A stretch of DNA of 64,000 bases from PALSA-270 sp963770245 (GTDB taxonomy: Bacteria; Acidobacteriota; Terriglobia; Terriglobales; Acidobacteriaceae): positions 164,347-228,346 of the forward strand of contig CAVYOX010000001.1 of assembly GCA_963770245.1 (NCBI GenBank), in the 5' to 3' direction. Below, in pieces: positions 52,876 through 61,797 of this stretch (within the stretch, counting starts at the first letter, position 1; each line of letters opens with the position of its first letter). The notes below the pieces were generated by a model. The model saw only the letters and a program-made list of their open reading frames with translations, did no database searches and was not told the DNA's origin. The translations under genes were made by a program, and so were the position numbers.

Positions 52876-54093
52876 CTACGCAGTACTGCATCGAGAGACG
52901 ACACCTCGACTAATAAGATCATCGATGTGATATCGATCCAGTCCTAAAATCTCGGCGAGTATACTCACGGTGTCTTGGCCGAGTTCTGGTGGAAATCGAT
53001 GATTGACCCTATCCGAACTTTCCAAGACGATCGGGTCACCCATTACCCGAACAACGTTCTTATCGCCGCGCAGAGTAAGCACCATATTTCGATGTTGTAG
53101 CTGCGGATCCTGAACAACCTGAGCGATATCGTAGACAACAGCCACAGGCACTTGCTCCTCTTCCAACAACCTTACCCACTCCGAAGCAGGCTTTCTGCGA
53201 AACGCTTCGCAAAGGATCGGCCACAGCCTGTGTCGATTTGCAAATCGCTCTTTGTTCGATTTGAATTCAGGGTCGTCAATAAGACTATCAAGTGCAAGCG
53301 CTCGGCATAACCCTTGCCACATTCGCTCCGTATTAGCGGTCACGACCACATCGCGTTCATCAGAGGCGGGAAAGGTGCGATAGGTCGGTATTGAATCGTG
53401 CCCCGTTCCTTGGCGCTTTGGCGTCTCGCCCGAGTGCAGGTGATAGGCTGCTTGATAGGACAGCATTGCCGCTTGGCAATCCAGCATCGCAATATCGATG
53501 TACTCGCCTAGTCCGGTATTGTTTCGACGATTGAGCGCCGCGAGGATGCCGATCGCACCGTACATTCCGGCGCAGATATCGGCGATTGGAATGCCTGCTC
53601 TGACAGCTGTGCCACCCTCTTCGCCTGTCAGGCTCATACCCCCTGACATTGCTTGAACAATCATGTCGTAGGCCGGCTTGTCGCGATATGGACCATCCTG
53701 ACCGAATCCACTTATTGAGCACCAGATCAACGAAGGCTTCTTCTTACGGAGCGTTTCCGCCGAAATTCCCAACCTGGAGAGAACGCCCGGCCGGAAATTT
53801 TCGACCACAATGTCGCAGGCTTGAATCATTTCGCAGACCAGCCGCTGAGCATCAGTCGACTTCAGGTCGACCGCAATGCTCTTTTTCCCACGGTTTACAG
53901 CAAGAAAGTACACGCTGTCGCTACCAACAAAATGCGGCGGAATCTGCCTTGCGAGATCTCCCTCGGGCGATTCGACTTTCACGACGTCGGCGCCGAGATC
54001 GCTTAGAATCTGGGTACAGTATGGTCCCGAGAGAAACTGTGTTAGATCGAGCACGCGGATACCAAAGAGAGGCTTATTCGCTGATGGGGACAT
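52876..54093 (-). CDS. Class III (CaiB/BaiF) CoA-transferase
   Basis: ATG 54093 follows a GAGG and begins SPSANKPLFGIRVLDLTQFLSGPYC. Family landmarks: LSDLGADVVKVESPEGD, FLAVNRGKKSIAVDLK, VVENFRPGVLSRLGI, and catalytic Asp143 in KPAYDMIVQAMSGGMSLTG. It moves CoA between an acyl-CoA donor and a free acid acceptor, so it is a good candidate for activating the imported substrate or an intermediate acid. The length, 405 residues, is normal. Its start lies 41 bases after the thiolase stop. Confidence 0.93.
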   Translation of the reverse strand: MSPSANKPLFGIRVLDLTQFLSGPYCTQILSDLGADVVKVESPEGDLARQIPPHFVGSDSVYFLAVNRGKKSIAVDLKSTDAQRLVCEMIQACDIVVENFRPGVLSRLGISAETLRKKKPSLIWCSISGFGQDGPYRDKPAYDMIVQAMSGGMSLTGEEGGTAVRAGIPIADICAGMYGAIGILAALNRRNNTGLGEYIDIAMLDCQAAMLSYQAAYHLHSGETPKRQGTGHDSIPTYRTFPASDERDVVVTANTERMWQGLCRALALDSLIDDPEFKSNKERFANRHRLWPILCEAFRRKPASEWVRLLEEEQVPVAVVYDIAQVVQDPQLQHRNMVLTLRGDKNVVRVMGDPIVLESSDRVNHRFPPELGQDTVSILAEILGLDRYHIDDLISRGVVSRCSTA

Positions 54094-54133
54094 GAGGGCC
54101 TCGCGTTTGGCGGATCGACAGAATGTTCGCGCT

Positions 54134-55273
54134 CTAGTTCGAAAGAATATGGATCGAGCAAGCACCATGATCAAAACCGGAGATGCCACCGCCGGTGACA
54201 TGGGCCAGTCCTAGGTGGGCATTGGATACCTGTCGGTCCCCGCACTGCCCGCGTAGCTGTCGGACAATTTCGACTATTTGCGCTGCGCCGGTAGCCCCGA
54301 TCGGGTGGCCTTTCGACAGCAGGCCGCCTGACGGATTTACCGCCACTTTGCCGCCAATCTCTGTCGCCCCACTCTCGATGAATCGGCCGGCTTCTCCGCG
54401 CGCGCAAAAGCCGAAGGCCTCGTAGTAGAGGAGCTCAGCGATTGAAAAGGCGTCGTGGAGTTCGGCGACGTCAATATCGTGCGGCCCCACCCCCGCTGCT
54501 TCATAGGCCTGGGCCGCCCCACGGACCGTCACCTCGGGAGTCGTCATATCCCTGAAGCCCGGGGTAAATTTGCCCGAGGCGAGTTCTGATGCTCGTATTT
54601 TTATTGGCTTGGAATCGAGTTGTTTGGCGACCGAGGCGGCACAAACGATCAGTGCAGCGGCGCCATCGCCGGTGGGACAGCATTGCAAGAGCGTTAAGGG
54701 ATCAGCAATGGGGCGAGAGGCCAGGACTTGTTGGAGGGTGACCGGCTCTTGGAATTGAGCGTTCATGTTCCTTGCTCCGTTGCGCCTGTTTTTCACCGAA
54801 ACGAGTGCAAGTTGTTCGTGGGTGAGGCCGTATTGTCCGATATAACGGTTGGCTCTCATCGAATAAAGCGCAGGCATGACCAGGCCCTGCTGGACCTCCC
54901 AATCATCGAGTTCCAGGGGTAACGTGCCCCCGCCAAATTTCGATAGCTTCTCTACGCCGATGACCAGCACAACGTCATACATTTCGGATCGCACGGCAAT
55001 GACCGCCTGATGCAACGCGGTTGAGGAGGACGAGCATGCGTTCTCGACGTTCGTTGTTGGAATTCCACTGAGACCGATACGAGCCAATATGCGTTGTCCC
55101 GCCATCATGCCGCTAAAGACTGTTCCGCAATAGGCTGCCTGGATCGAGCGACCTTCGATGCCGGCGTCGTCGATAGCCGCCTTGACCGCTGGCCAGCCTA
55201 TATCGGCGACACTCACGCTTGGAAATTTTCCAAATCGAGTCATCCCGACGCCGGCCACGTACACGTCACGCAT
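54134..55273 (-). CDS. Thiolase-family protein (SCP-x/lipid-transfer type)
   Basis: The 379-residue protein reads VAGVGMTRFGKFPSVSVADIGWPAVKAAIDDAG, the nucleophile Cys80 in TNVENACSSSSTALHQA, DVAELHDAFSIAELLYYEAFG, NPSGGLLSKGHPIGATGAAQ with His323, and a terminal Cys372 in FDHGACSIHIL. Unlike biosynthetic thiolases, this subgroup works with DUF35 partners on branched or ring-derived acyl-CoAs. It is the first gene of the operon; the promoter at 55448-55477 lies about 175 bases upstream. Confidence 0.92.
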   Translation of the reverse strand: MRDVYVAGVGMTRFGKFPSVSVADIGWPAVKAAIDDAGIEGRSIQAAYCGTVFSGMMAGQRILARIGLSGIPTTNVENACSSSSTALHQAVIAVRSEMYDVVLVIGVEKLSKFGGGTLPLELDDWEVQQGLVMPALYSMRANRYIGQYGLTHEQLALVSVKNRRNGARNMNAQFQEPVTLQQVLASRPIADPLTLLQCCPTGDGAAALIVCAASVAKQLDSKPIKIRASELASGKFTPGFRDMTTPEVTVRGAAQAYEAAGVGPHDIDVAELHDAFSIAELLYYEAFGFCARGEAGRFIESGATEIGGKVAVNPSGGLLSKGHPIGATGAAQIVEIVRQLRGQCGDRQVSNAHLGLAHVTGGGISGFDHGACSIHILSN

Positions 55274-55437
55274 CTAAGGGTTCTCCTGAAGGCCGGGAAA
55301 GGGTCTCATCGCGCTCTGACCAGTGGCCCATCATCGGTCTGGTCGATGGAATCGATTGGCGGGGACAGCCCTGCCTCCGAGAAGCTCTATGGTGCTGCGC
55401 CCAATCTCATTATGTAAACCTATATATCCATTAATAA

Positions 55438-55477
55438 AATTCGACGAATTGTAGACACCTCGGTTTCAGCTTGTCAA
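55438..55477 (-). promoter_or_regulatory. Operon promoter with overlapping palindrome
   Basis: On the minus strand TTGACA (55477-55472), 18 bases, TACAAT (55453-55448). A 13-bp palindrome AATTCGACGAATT (55438-55450) overlaps the -10 element, a position suited to repression. The IclR-type regulator encoded at 56085 is a candidate binder. The region is strongly AT-rich against its surroundings. Confidence 0.5.
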
Positions 55478-55514
55478 GAAGAGTCTTTATGGACGGTGAC
55501 GTAACGTTGATTGT

Positions 55515-55960
55515 GTAAAAGGCAAGGGTGTAAGTTGGGCCTTGGCCTCACAAGCTAAAGCCCATCCTGGAAAGGAGCTTACACCCGATGGCGAAGGTAA
55601 CAGAGATCAGCGAGCACCTCCAACACTTTCTAGCAGAGATGAAAGAGAGTTTCTGGGGGATCTGTATGGGCAGACGAAAGTGGTCTGGCAGCGGTTTTTC
55701 GAGCTGCAATCGGAGCGGCAGCGGGACCGGTACGCGGTGCGAGCGGTCTACCAGCGCCGGCGGAACCAGCATCAGCCCAATCGCAATGGATACTACGAGC
55801 GGGATTTTGTGACCCGCTTCGGAACCATCCGGCTGCGCATCGCACGCACTCAGGAAAAGAGTTTTCTGTCGGTGGGGTTGCGGCGGTTTCAGCGCCGAGC
55901 CGAAGAGGTGTCGATGCTGAGCAAATCAATCGCTTACTCTAGCGGAGGGATGCATCCACA
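55515..55960 (+). mobile_element. IS256/mutator-type transposase, N-terminal remnant
   Basis: ATG 55588 is preceded by GGAAAGGAG. The frame reads AKVTEISEHLQHFLAEMKESFWG, then after a slip near 55660 DLYGQTKVVWQRFFELQSERQRDRYAVRAVYQRRRNQHQPN and GYYERDFVTRFGTIRLRIARTQEKSFL. The sequence becomes unrecognisable after about 55930, so only the first third of the transposase remains. GGGTGTAAG at 55527-55535 and CTTACACCC at 55579-55587 could be part of the element's end. The segment 55961-56084 holds nothing assigned. Confidence 0.65.
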
Positions 55961-56084
55961 TTCCCGGTTTCCAACATCGTCCGTGGTCAAATGCTCCCTG
56001 GTCAGAGACCGTCGCCTGTTCAGGCTACGAGTGAAGCAGTGCCCGATTACTCAGAGAACGCCGGAAAGGGCTGAAAGCTCAAAC

Positions 56085-56978
56085 CTACGCCAATTGGGCA
56101 CTTCTCCAGATTCTCGTGCGGAGCCGTTTTTTTGATGTCAAGGTCAAACCATTGCCCGTTTTAATGGGTGGCGTCGGGGCGGCGACGATCGGCCCGGGAC
56201 GATAGCCTAGGCTGGCCGAGAAATCGGATGCCATTCGCGACACCAAAGGCGCTAACATTGCCACTCGCTTCCTGTTAAACCGAAGAGCTGCGCCTGCAAT
56301 GCTCAGCGCTGCTATTACTTTTCCCGATTGATCTTGGACTGCGGCCGCAATGCATTTGAGTCCAGCTTCGAGTTCCTGGTTGTCCATCGCAAAACCTCGG
56401 CTCCGTATTTGCACGAGTTCGGCTTTGAACTTCGAGCGACGAGTAATGGTGTGGCGCGTGTAACGTTTGAGACCGCTCTCACGAACAATCGAGTCAACCT
56501 CGTCTTCGGGCAAAAATGCCAAAATTGCTTTCCCAATTGCCGAGCAATGGACGGGGGCCTTACCGCCGACTGTTACGCCCATCCTCAAAGCATGTCGTCC
56601 CTCAACGACGTTGAGCGACACTACTTGATTGTCCCGGAAGACCCCGAGCAGCGCCGTCTCCCCGCTTTGGCCACTCAACCGTTCCAGGTACGGACGACCG
56701 GCCGTCGCCAGATCGAACCGTGCCGCTGCCCTCGATCCCAATTCCAAGAGCTTAGATCCCAACCGGTATTTCCCTGTCTCGGTATCCCTTTCAGCGTACC
56801 TGTGGTGCTCTAGAGTCCTCAGCAGCCGATAATAGGTGCTCTTATCGAAATTCAATCGACCTTCCATCTGAGCCCAACTTAAGTCCTGGGTACTATCGGC
56901 GAGAACGTCCAAGAGCGCAAAAGTTCTCTCGAGAACCTGCGGCCGGTAAGGAAATCCGTTTTCACTTCGTCGTCTCAT
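56085..56978 (-). CDS. IclR family transcriptional regulator
   Basis: The winged HTH reads QVLERTFALLDVLADSTQDLSWAQMEGRLNFDKSTYYRLLRTLEHHRYAERDTETGKYRLG. The effector domain shows GETALLGVFRDNQVVSLNVVEG, PVHCSAIGKAILAFLPEDEV and GFAMDNQELEAGLKCIAAAVQDQSGKVIAALSIAG. IclR proteins typically govern aromatic-acid and acyl catabolism. The family usually ends near SASLGYR; here about 37 further residues (PGPIVAAPTPPIKTG and a basic tail) read toward IS debris, so the C-terminus was probably altered by insertion. It is upstream of, and on the same strand as, the operon. Confidence 0.92.
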   Translation of the reverse strand: MRRRSENGFPYRPQVLERTFALLDVLADSTQDLSWAQMEGRLNFDKSTYYRLLRTLEHHRYAERDTETGKYRLGSKLLELGSRAAARFDLATAGRPYLERLSGQSGETALLGVFRDNQVVSLNVVEGRHALRMGVTVGGKAPVHCSAIGKAILAFLPEDEVDSIVRESGLKRYTRHTITRRSKFKAELVQIRSRGFAMDNQELEAGLKCIAAAVQDQSGKVIAALSIAGAALRFNRKRVAMLAPLVSRMASDFSASLGYRPGPIVAAPTPPIKTGNGLTLTSKKRLRTRIWRSAQLA

Positions 56979-57356
56979 AGAAGTTAGGATAACACGCTCA
57001 CACGGGCGACAATGTGGACTGTCTCTTTTTGCGGCTTTATGGCTCCGAGTTCATCACTCTGAACGCTTATCAGCGAGCGCGATTCGCGCGCTATGATCGA
57101 CACACGCCGCGAGACCATACCCAAAAGAAACTCCGCCATCACGCTCATATCACTGTGAGGTGACGACACAACTCATTTGTTGAGAGTCCGTCTCCCTGCT
57201 CATCTCTGTCGTTCATTTTGTCCACAGACTCATTCCGCAGCCTTCATCGGCCAGCTGTCTCAATAGCTTGACCGAGCTGCCTCGTGTATCTGATTTCGTA
57301 ACGCCGCCTATGACGAAACCGGCAACAAGAGTGCGAGGGGAATCCAAACGTGCTTC

Positions 57357-57472
57357 TTTTATCGTATGTCACATACCAACATACATATGTCATATGCAAA
57401 CATACGCATATCACATACTAACATATGAGTATCATATACCAACATACACATTTCACATACTAACATACAAAG
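57357..57472 (+). repeat. Five 21-bp tandem repeats upstream of the receptor promoter
   Basis: Units start at 57357, 57378, 57399, 57420 and 57441, each exactly 21 bases, with a partial sixth at 57462. The approximate consensus is AACATACNNATNTCACATACY. Unit 1 contains the inverted repeat GTATGT-C-ACATAC. The 21-bp period equals two helical turns, so every unit would face the same side of the DNA. The array ends eight bases before the TTGACA at 57480. Confidence 0.75.
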
Positions 57473-57479
57473 TTTTATC

Positions 57480-57509
57480 TTGACAGTCAATAATTGCCAG
57501 TGATTATAT
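57480..57509 (+). promoter_or_regulatory. Sigma70-like promoter of the large receptor gene
   Basis: TTGACA (57480-57485), 18 bases, TTATAT (57504-57509); with a 17-base spacer ATTATA also fits. It is about 90 bases upstream of ATG 57599 and is immediately preceded by the 21-bp repeat array. Confidence 0.6.
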
Positions 57510-57598
57510 GCGCAGCTTGACGCAGTTCATGGGAGCCCTTGCTAGGAAAAGTGGCCACGGGCCTACAAGAAGGGGCTCGGCTGGAGGAGGATGTCGAT

Positions 57599-60500
57599 AT
57601 GTGCCGCCTAAAAACTATGTACATGATGATTTTGCGGATCTTTTTTGTAGTTACGGTCGGATTTCTGTCAGTCTCAGCAGGCTTTGCACAGATCAATGTT
57701 GGTGGAAAAATCAGCGGACGCGCTACGGATCCGACGGGAGCTATTATGCCCGGTGTTCATGTCTCTGCCCAAAATACCAAAACTAACGTCGTGAGCGCGA
57801 CGGGAACGGATAAGAGCGGCTATTACTTGCTCCAGCTGCCACCGGGAGACTATGTTGTTTCCGTCAGCGCCACAGGTTTTGCGACTCTCGAGGAGCAAAA
57901 TGTCAGCGTTACCATCGGCGGCGACGTAGGTCTTGATTTGCACCTCCAGGTCGCCACGGCTACAACGTCCGTGGTGGTGAAGGGCGACGCTTCAGCGGAT
58001 CTGATCACCCCAAACAGCTCCGTCGTTCAGACGACAGTCGACAATAGTTTGGTGACGGCTGTTCCGATAGAGGTTTCCGGGGCAATGCGGAATGCGGACA
58101 GCTTTCTAAAATTGGAACCGGGCTTCATCTCAACGGGGGGTTTTGGGGGGTCGATAAACGGAGGAGCTCCACAGACCCAGCCGGTTACGGTCGACGGCGC
58201 AGACGTTGCCCCAATTGGGTTCGGGACCGGTGTGGGGGTACCCCCTTTTGCAGCCGGTATCCCCAGCTTTGCTGTGCAAGAATTTCAGGTCATTGGAGAC
58301 AGCGCTGATGCCAGCACTGGACGAACTTCTACGGGGGCTGTCACGTACGCCCTGAAATCGGGCACAAACCAATTCCATGGCACCGCATTTGATTACAACA
58401 GAAATACGGCCTACGACGCAAAAAATTACTTCGCGGCTGTCCCCGGTGTGGACCGCGAGAACGAGTTCGGGTTCGACGTGGGCGGACCAATTAGGCGAGA
58501 TAAAACCTTTTTTTACGCGTATTACGATGGCTTTCGATATTCGAACACCACAACTGGCGTGGCATACAGCCTTCTGACTCCCGCGATGAAGGCGGGCGAT
58601 TTCACGGCGCCTGGGATACCGGCCATCTATGATCCGGCGACGACCGTGCCTAACGGCAGCGGCGGATTCACCCGCCAACAGTTCTCATGCAACGGCGTGC
58701 TCAACATGATTTGCCCAAACCGGATAAGTCCTGTCTCCGCTTTTTATGCTTCGCTCTATCCAAATCCAACTCTTCCGGGCATAACGAACAACTATATAGG
58801 CACGTCTATAAACAACAATAATAGCGACCAATTTCTTTTCAAGGTTGACCACAGCTTTAGTTCCAGCTCGCGGCTTTCGGCCAGTTACAATTACAACAAC
58901 AATCCTCAACTTAACAGTTGCGGATTCGGTATTGCACTGTGCGGTGGTACGCCAGCCTCGAACCACGGGAGTCGAGCGATTGTGAATTGGAACCTCAGCT
59001 CGTCCAATAAAGTGAATCACGTGATACTTGCCATAACTTTTGAGGACTATTTCCAGCACAAAGGTGGCCAAAATAGCTTTAGCAGCGGCGACAATTTTAA
59101 CGCGATGGCAGGACTTGGATTTGTGAACCCGACGGGCGGAGCGGCAATTACCGCTGGGGGATATTATCTAGGAACCGGTTCGAGTATTAATAAGGATTCG
59201 CACGAAGATGGAAGATTTGGAGATGATTTTACTTGGGTAAAGGGCAGCCACGAGGCCCAATTCGGAGTTTCCGTCTTACGGTTTTACACCATCGGCTCGC
59301 AAGGGGGGTTTCACCCACCTCCTTTCGGAAGCTTCAACTTTGCTCCGTTGGAAACAGGCCTTCCGGGAAACACAAGTACGGGATATGCCGCCGCAAGCTT
59401 TCTGCTAGGTCAGGTGGACTCGGCAGGTTTTGCTCAGAATCCCGAGCAAGCCATGGTGATGCCTTACTTAGCTTTATATGCACAGGACAAATGGAAGATT
59501 CGCTCTAACCTTACCTTAACGTATGGTCTGCGGTGGGAGTATAGTTCACCGGTTACTCACAGGAATAACTTTATTTCAAACTTTGATCCGACCCTTCCGA
59601 ATCCTGGCGCTAGAAATATCCCCGGCGCCCTGGAGTTTGCCGGATTCGGGACTGGTAAAGCCGGTGTGAAGCAATTTGCGGACGCATGGTATGGAGGATT
59701 CGGACCCCGCGTGGGTCTGTCATATGCTTTGAGGCCCGGCACGGTAATTCGTGCCGCGTACGGCCTCATGTATGACACCAATAACGGACCTGCGATAGTG
59801 ATGAATTCGCAGGGGTATTATGCTAATACCACCGTAAGTAGCACGAGCGGTGGAGTGAATCCCGCATTTAACTGGAATACTGGTTTCCCCGCCATTCCCC
59901 TTGGTCCTAACCTCGATCCAACTGTTGCCAATGGCGGATCTACCTCGTGGATGCCCCCTGACGGGGCAAGATCACCAGCGGTTGAGAACTACAACGTGGG
60001 CATCCAGCAGAAATTGTGGGGAGGGGTTGTTCTTGACGCTTCATACGTCGGCACACAGTCTCATCACATGGGCATTACCGGGTTCAATTCCTTTCCCGGC
60101 CTCAATCTTAATCAGCTCAATCCAAAGTATCTGCCGTTGGGTACCCTGCTAGAGAGCAGCGTCGGGTCAGCCCAAGCGAATGCGGCAGGAATCACCGCTC
60201 CGTACGCCGGATTTGTGGGGTCGGTTGCCCAAGCTCTGCTACCCTATCCTCAATATCAAGCGATTACCTTTACGGACGATCCGGTCGGAAATCAGCATTA
60301 CAACGCGCTTCAGATGAAAGTGCAGAAGACGCTGAGCGGCGGTTTGTCAATGGTACTCTCTTACACGTATGAGAAGAACATAACCGACGTCACCGGCTCT
60401 GGGGCACAGAATTACTTTGATATTGACGCGTCGGAGAAATCTGTCGCGAGTTACGACATCCCCCAGAGCCTTGTGGGGGGCTATACATACGACCTTCCCA

Positions 60501-61018
60501 TCGGCAAAGGCAAGCTGCTGGACTTCAACAATTCACTGGCGAACAAACTTCTCGGCGGATGGACGACATCGGGAATTATTACAGTCCAGTCAGGCCAGCC
60601 TATTAGTGTCACGACCGAACTCTCGTTGCCTGGGATTGGTTCGATACTGCCCAACGTGGTTGCCGGACAGCCCCTCTATGGTCCTGATCACAGCCGAGGG
60701 TCATTCAACCCGTACGTGGACACGTATATAAATGCCAGCGCGTTTGCTTCGCCTGCCCCATTCACATTTGGAAACGCGCCAAGGTTCTTCAACTCACTTC
60801 GCGCGTTTGGATTGCGGGATTGGGATGTTGCGCTGCAGAGGAGGTTCCCGATCACGGAGCGCCTCAGCTTTAGTCTCAAAGGTGAATTTTTCAATGCGTT
60901 AAATTCGGTCAATTTCGGAGCTCCGAATGCTGACATCCAAAGCGCGGCTTTCGGCAAGATTTTTTCGATTAACGGCAATCCCCGTAACGGTCAAGTATCG
61001 GGAACCTTCTCCTGGTAG
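57599..61018 (+). CDS. Oar-like TonB-dependent outer-membrane receptor
   Basis: ATG 57599 lies eight bases after GGAGGAGG and opens MCRLKTMYMMILRIFFVVTVGFLSVSAGFAQ (signal peptide). Residues 34-115 are a carboxypeptidase-regulatory-like domain (GGKISGRATDPTGAIMPGVHV, YYLLQLPPGDYVVSV). The plug follows (PVTVDGADVAPIGFG, VQEFQVIGDSADASTGRTSTGAVTYALKSGTNQFHG), and then a long 22-stranded-type barrel from FFYAYYDGFRYSN to the C-terminal FFNALNSVNFGAPNADIQ. At about 1139 residues it is intact. It is the probable outer-membrane uptake gate for the catabolic locus on its left. A dedicated repeat array controls its promoter. Confidence 0.94.
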   Translation: MCRLKTMYMMILRIFFVVTVGFLSVSAGFAQINVGGKISGRATDPTGAIMPGVHVSAQNTKTNVVSATGTDKSGYYLLQLPPGDYVVSVSATGFATLEEQNVSVTIGGDVGLDLHLQVATATTSVVVKGDASADLITPNSSVVQTTVDNSLVTAVPIEVSGAMRNADSFLKLEPGFISTGGFGGSINGGAPQTQPVTVDGADVAPIGFGTGVGVPPFAAGIPSFAVQEFQVIGDSADASTGRTSTGAVTYALKSGTNQFHGTAFDYNRNTAYDAKNYFAAVPGVDRENEFGFDVGGPIRRDKTFFYAYYDGFRYSNTTTGVAYSLLTPAMKAGDFTAPGIPAIYDPATTVPNGSGGFTRQQFSCNGVLNMICPNRISPVSAFYASLYPNPTLPGITNNYIGTSINNNNSDQFLFKVDHSFSSSSRLSASYNYNNNPQLNSCGFGIALCGGTPASNHGSRAIVNWNLSSSNKVNHVILAITFEDYFQHKGGQNSFSSGDNFNAMAGLGFVNPTGGAAITAGGYYLGTGSSINKDSHEDGRFGDDFTWVKGSHEAQFGVSVLRFYTIGSQGGFHPPPFGSFNFAPLETGLPGNTSTGYAAASFLLGQVDSAGFAQNPEQAMVMPYLALYAQDKWKIRSNLTLTYGLRWEYSSPVTHRNNFISNFDPTLPNPGARNIPGALEFAGFGTGKAGVKQFADAWYGGFGPRVGLSYALRPGTVIRAAYGLMYDTNNGPAIVMNSQGYYANTTVSSTSGGVNPAFNWNTGFPAIPLGPNLDPTVANGGSTSWMPPDGARSPAVENYNVGIQQKLWGGVVLDASYVGTQSHHMGITGFNSFPGLNLNQLNPKYLPLGTLLESSVGSAQANAAGITAPYAGFVGSVAQALLPYPQYQAITFTDDPVGNQHYNALQMKVQKTLSGGLSMVLSYTYEKNITDVTGSGAQNYFDIDASEKSVASYDIPQSLVGGYTYDLPIGKGKLLDFNNSLANKLLGGWTTSGIITVQSGQPISVTTELSLPGIGSILPNVVAGQPLYGPDHSRGSFNPYVDTYINASAFASPAPFTFGNAPRFFNSLRAFGLRDWDVALQRRFPITERLSFSLKGEFFNALNSVNFGAPNADIQSAAFGKIFSINGNPRNGQVSGTFSW

Positions 61019-61239
61019 CGGCAGCAAGGGAATCCACGGCCAGCGGTTCGCCGGAAAGTTACGACGCGAATCTGAGTTTCTCGGACGAGCGATTCCGGGG
61101 AATATGGAAGGCAGATATGATCGAAACTATCGAAAGAATGCTGGGCTGCGCAGGAATCTGAAGAACGCGTCGATTAACGAGGGTTTCGAGGAGGGGATTT
61201 TTCAGTACGCTCAGCAGGATGAGCGAGAGCGAGTGGAAT

Positions 61240-61304
61240 TCCTGGTTCTTCAGAAGGCCGCGTAATATGCATAGTTTTCCAGATTCTTGTTCAGAGCCGA
61301 ATGC
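61240..61304 (+). mobile_element. 3'-end remnant similar to that at 41.5 kb
   Basis: CTGGTTCTTCAGAAGGCCGCG and the following stretch to TTGTTCAGAGCCGA match 41480-41535 with about 80 percent identity by eye, encoding the same VLQKAA end. The preceding 61019-61239 holds no recognised gene. The repeat is in the same orientation as the left copy. Confidence 0.55.
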
Positions 61305-61312
61305 TGAATGAG

Positions 61313-61767
61313 ATGGAGCGAGGTAAGTTGTCTCGGCGCGAATTTGGCTGTTTCGTTGGCTGCGTTAGCTGCTGGCGCATCTACGGCAGCCGGTGCACCC
61401 GCAGCTCGTGCGAAGACCGGGTTCGGTCAGCATCAACCATGTCAGTGTTCGGGTTTATGACATTCACCGTACCTCGCAGTTCTATCAGGAGTTCTTCGGA
61501 ATGCCACTGAGGCAGCAGTCCGCCACAGTACTATTCTCGGTGTCGGAGATTCCTTTTTTGGCATTGAGCAAGCCCGAGGGAACACTGCCACCATCGATCA
61601 CTTCGATTTCGGAATCGCCAACTTCAATGCCAATGACGTGCGCGCGAAGCTGAGGGAGCGGCGCCTGAAATCGGATACCACTTCAAAGGAATTCGTTCAC
61701 GTTCTATGCCCCGGATAGATTCCAGCTTCAGGTGAACGCAACCGATTACAAAGGTCACGTGAGCTGA
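61313..61767 (+). pseudogene. VOC-family protein with Tat-like signal, multiply frameshifted
   Basis: MERGKLSRREFG opens a Tat-like signal. In other frames follow ALAAGASTAAGAPAARAKTGFG, VSINHVSVRVYDIHRTSQFYQEFFGMPLRQQSATV, ILGVGDSFFGIEQARGNTATIDHFDFGIANFNANDVRAKLRERRL and FTFYAPDRFQLQVNATDYKGHVS with a stop at 61767. At least four slips are needed. Joined, it is an ordinary glyoxalase-type domain of about 150 residues. This gene is dead, or the sequence here is poor. Confidence 0.7.
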
Positions 61768-61797
61768 CGCGAAGCGGACGGCTGGAGGTAAAGCAAG

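Noticed and set aside
57357..57472. CRISPR-like array
   Set aside because: Units of 21 bp are contiguous with no unique spacers, and no cas genes are present.
57268..57483. Small protein with a seven-residue repeat (YHIPTYE, FHILTYK)
   Set aside because: The 21-bp repeats stay open in this frame, but there is no ribosome-binding site or homology, and the array abuts a promoter, so a regulatory role is more likely.
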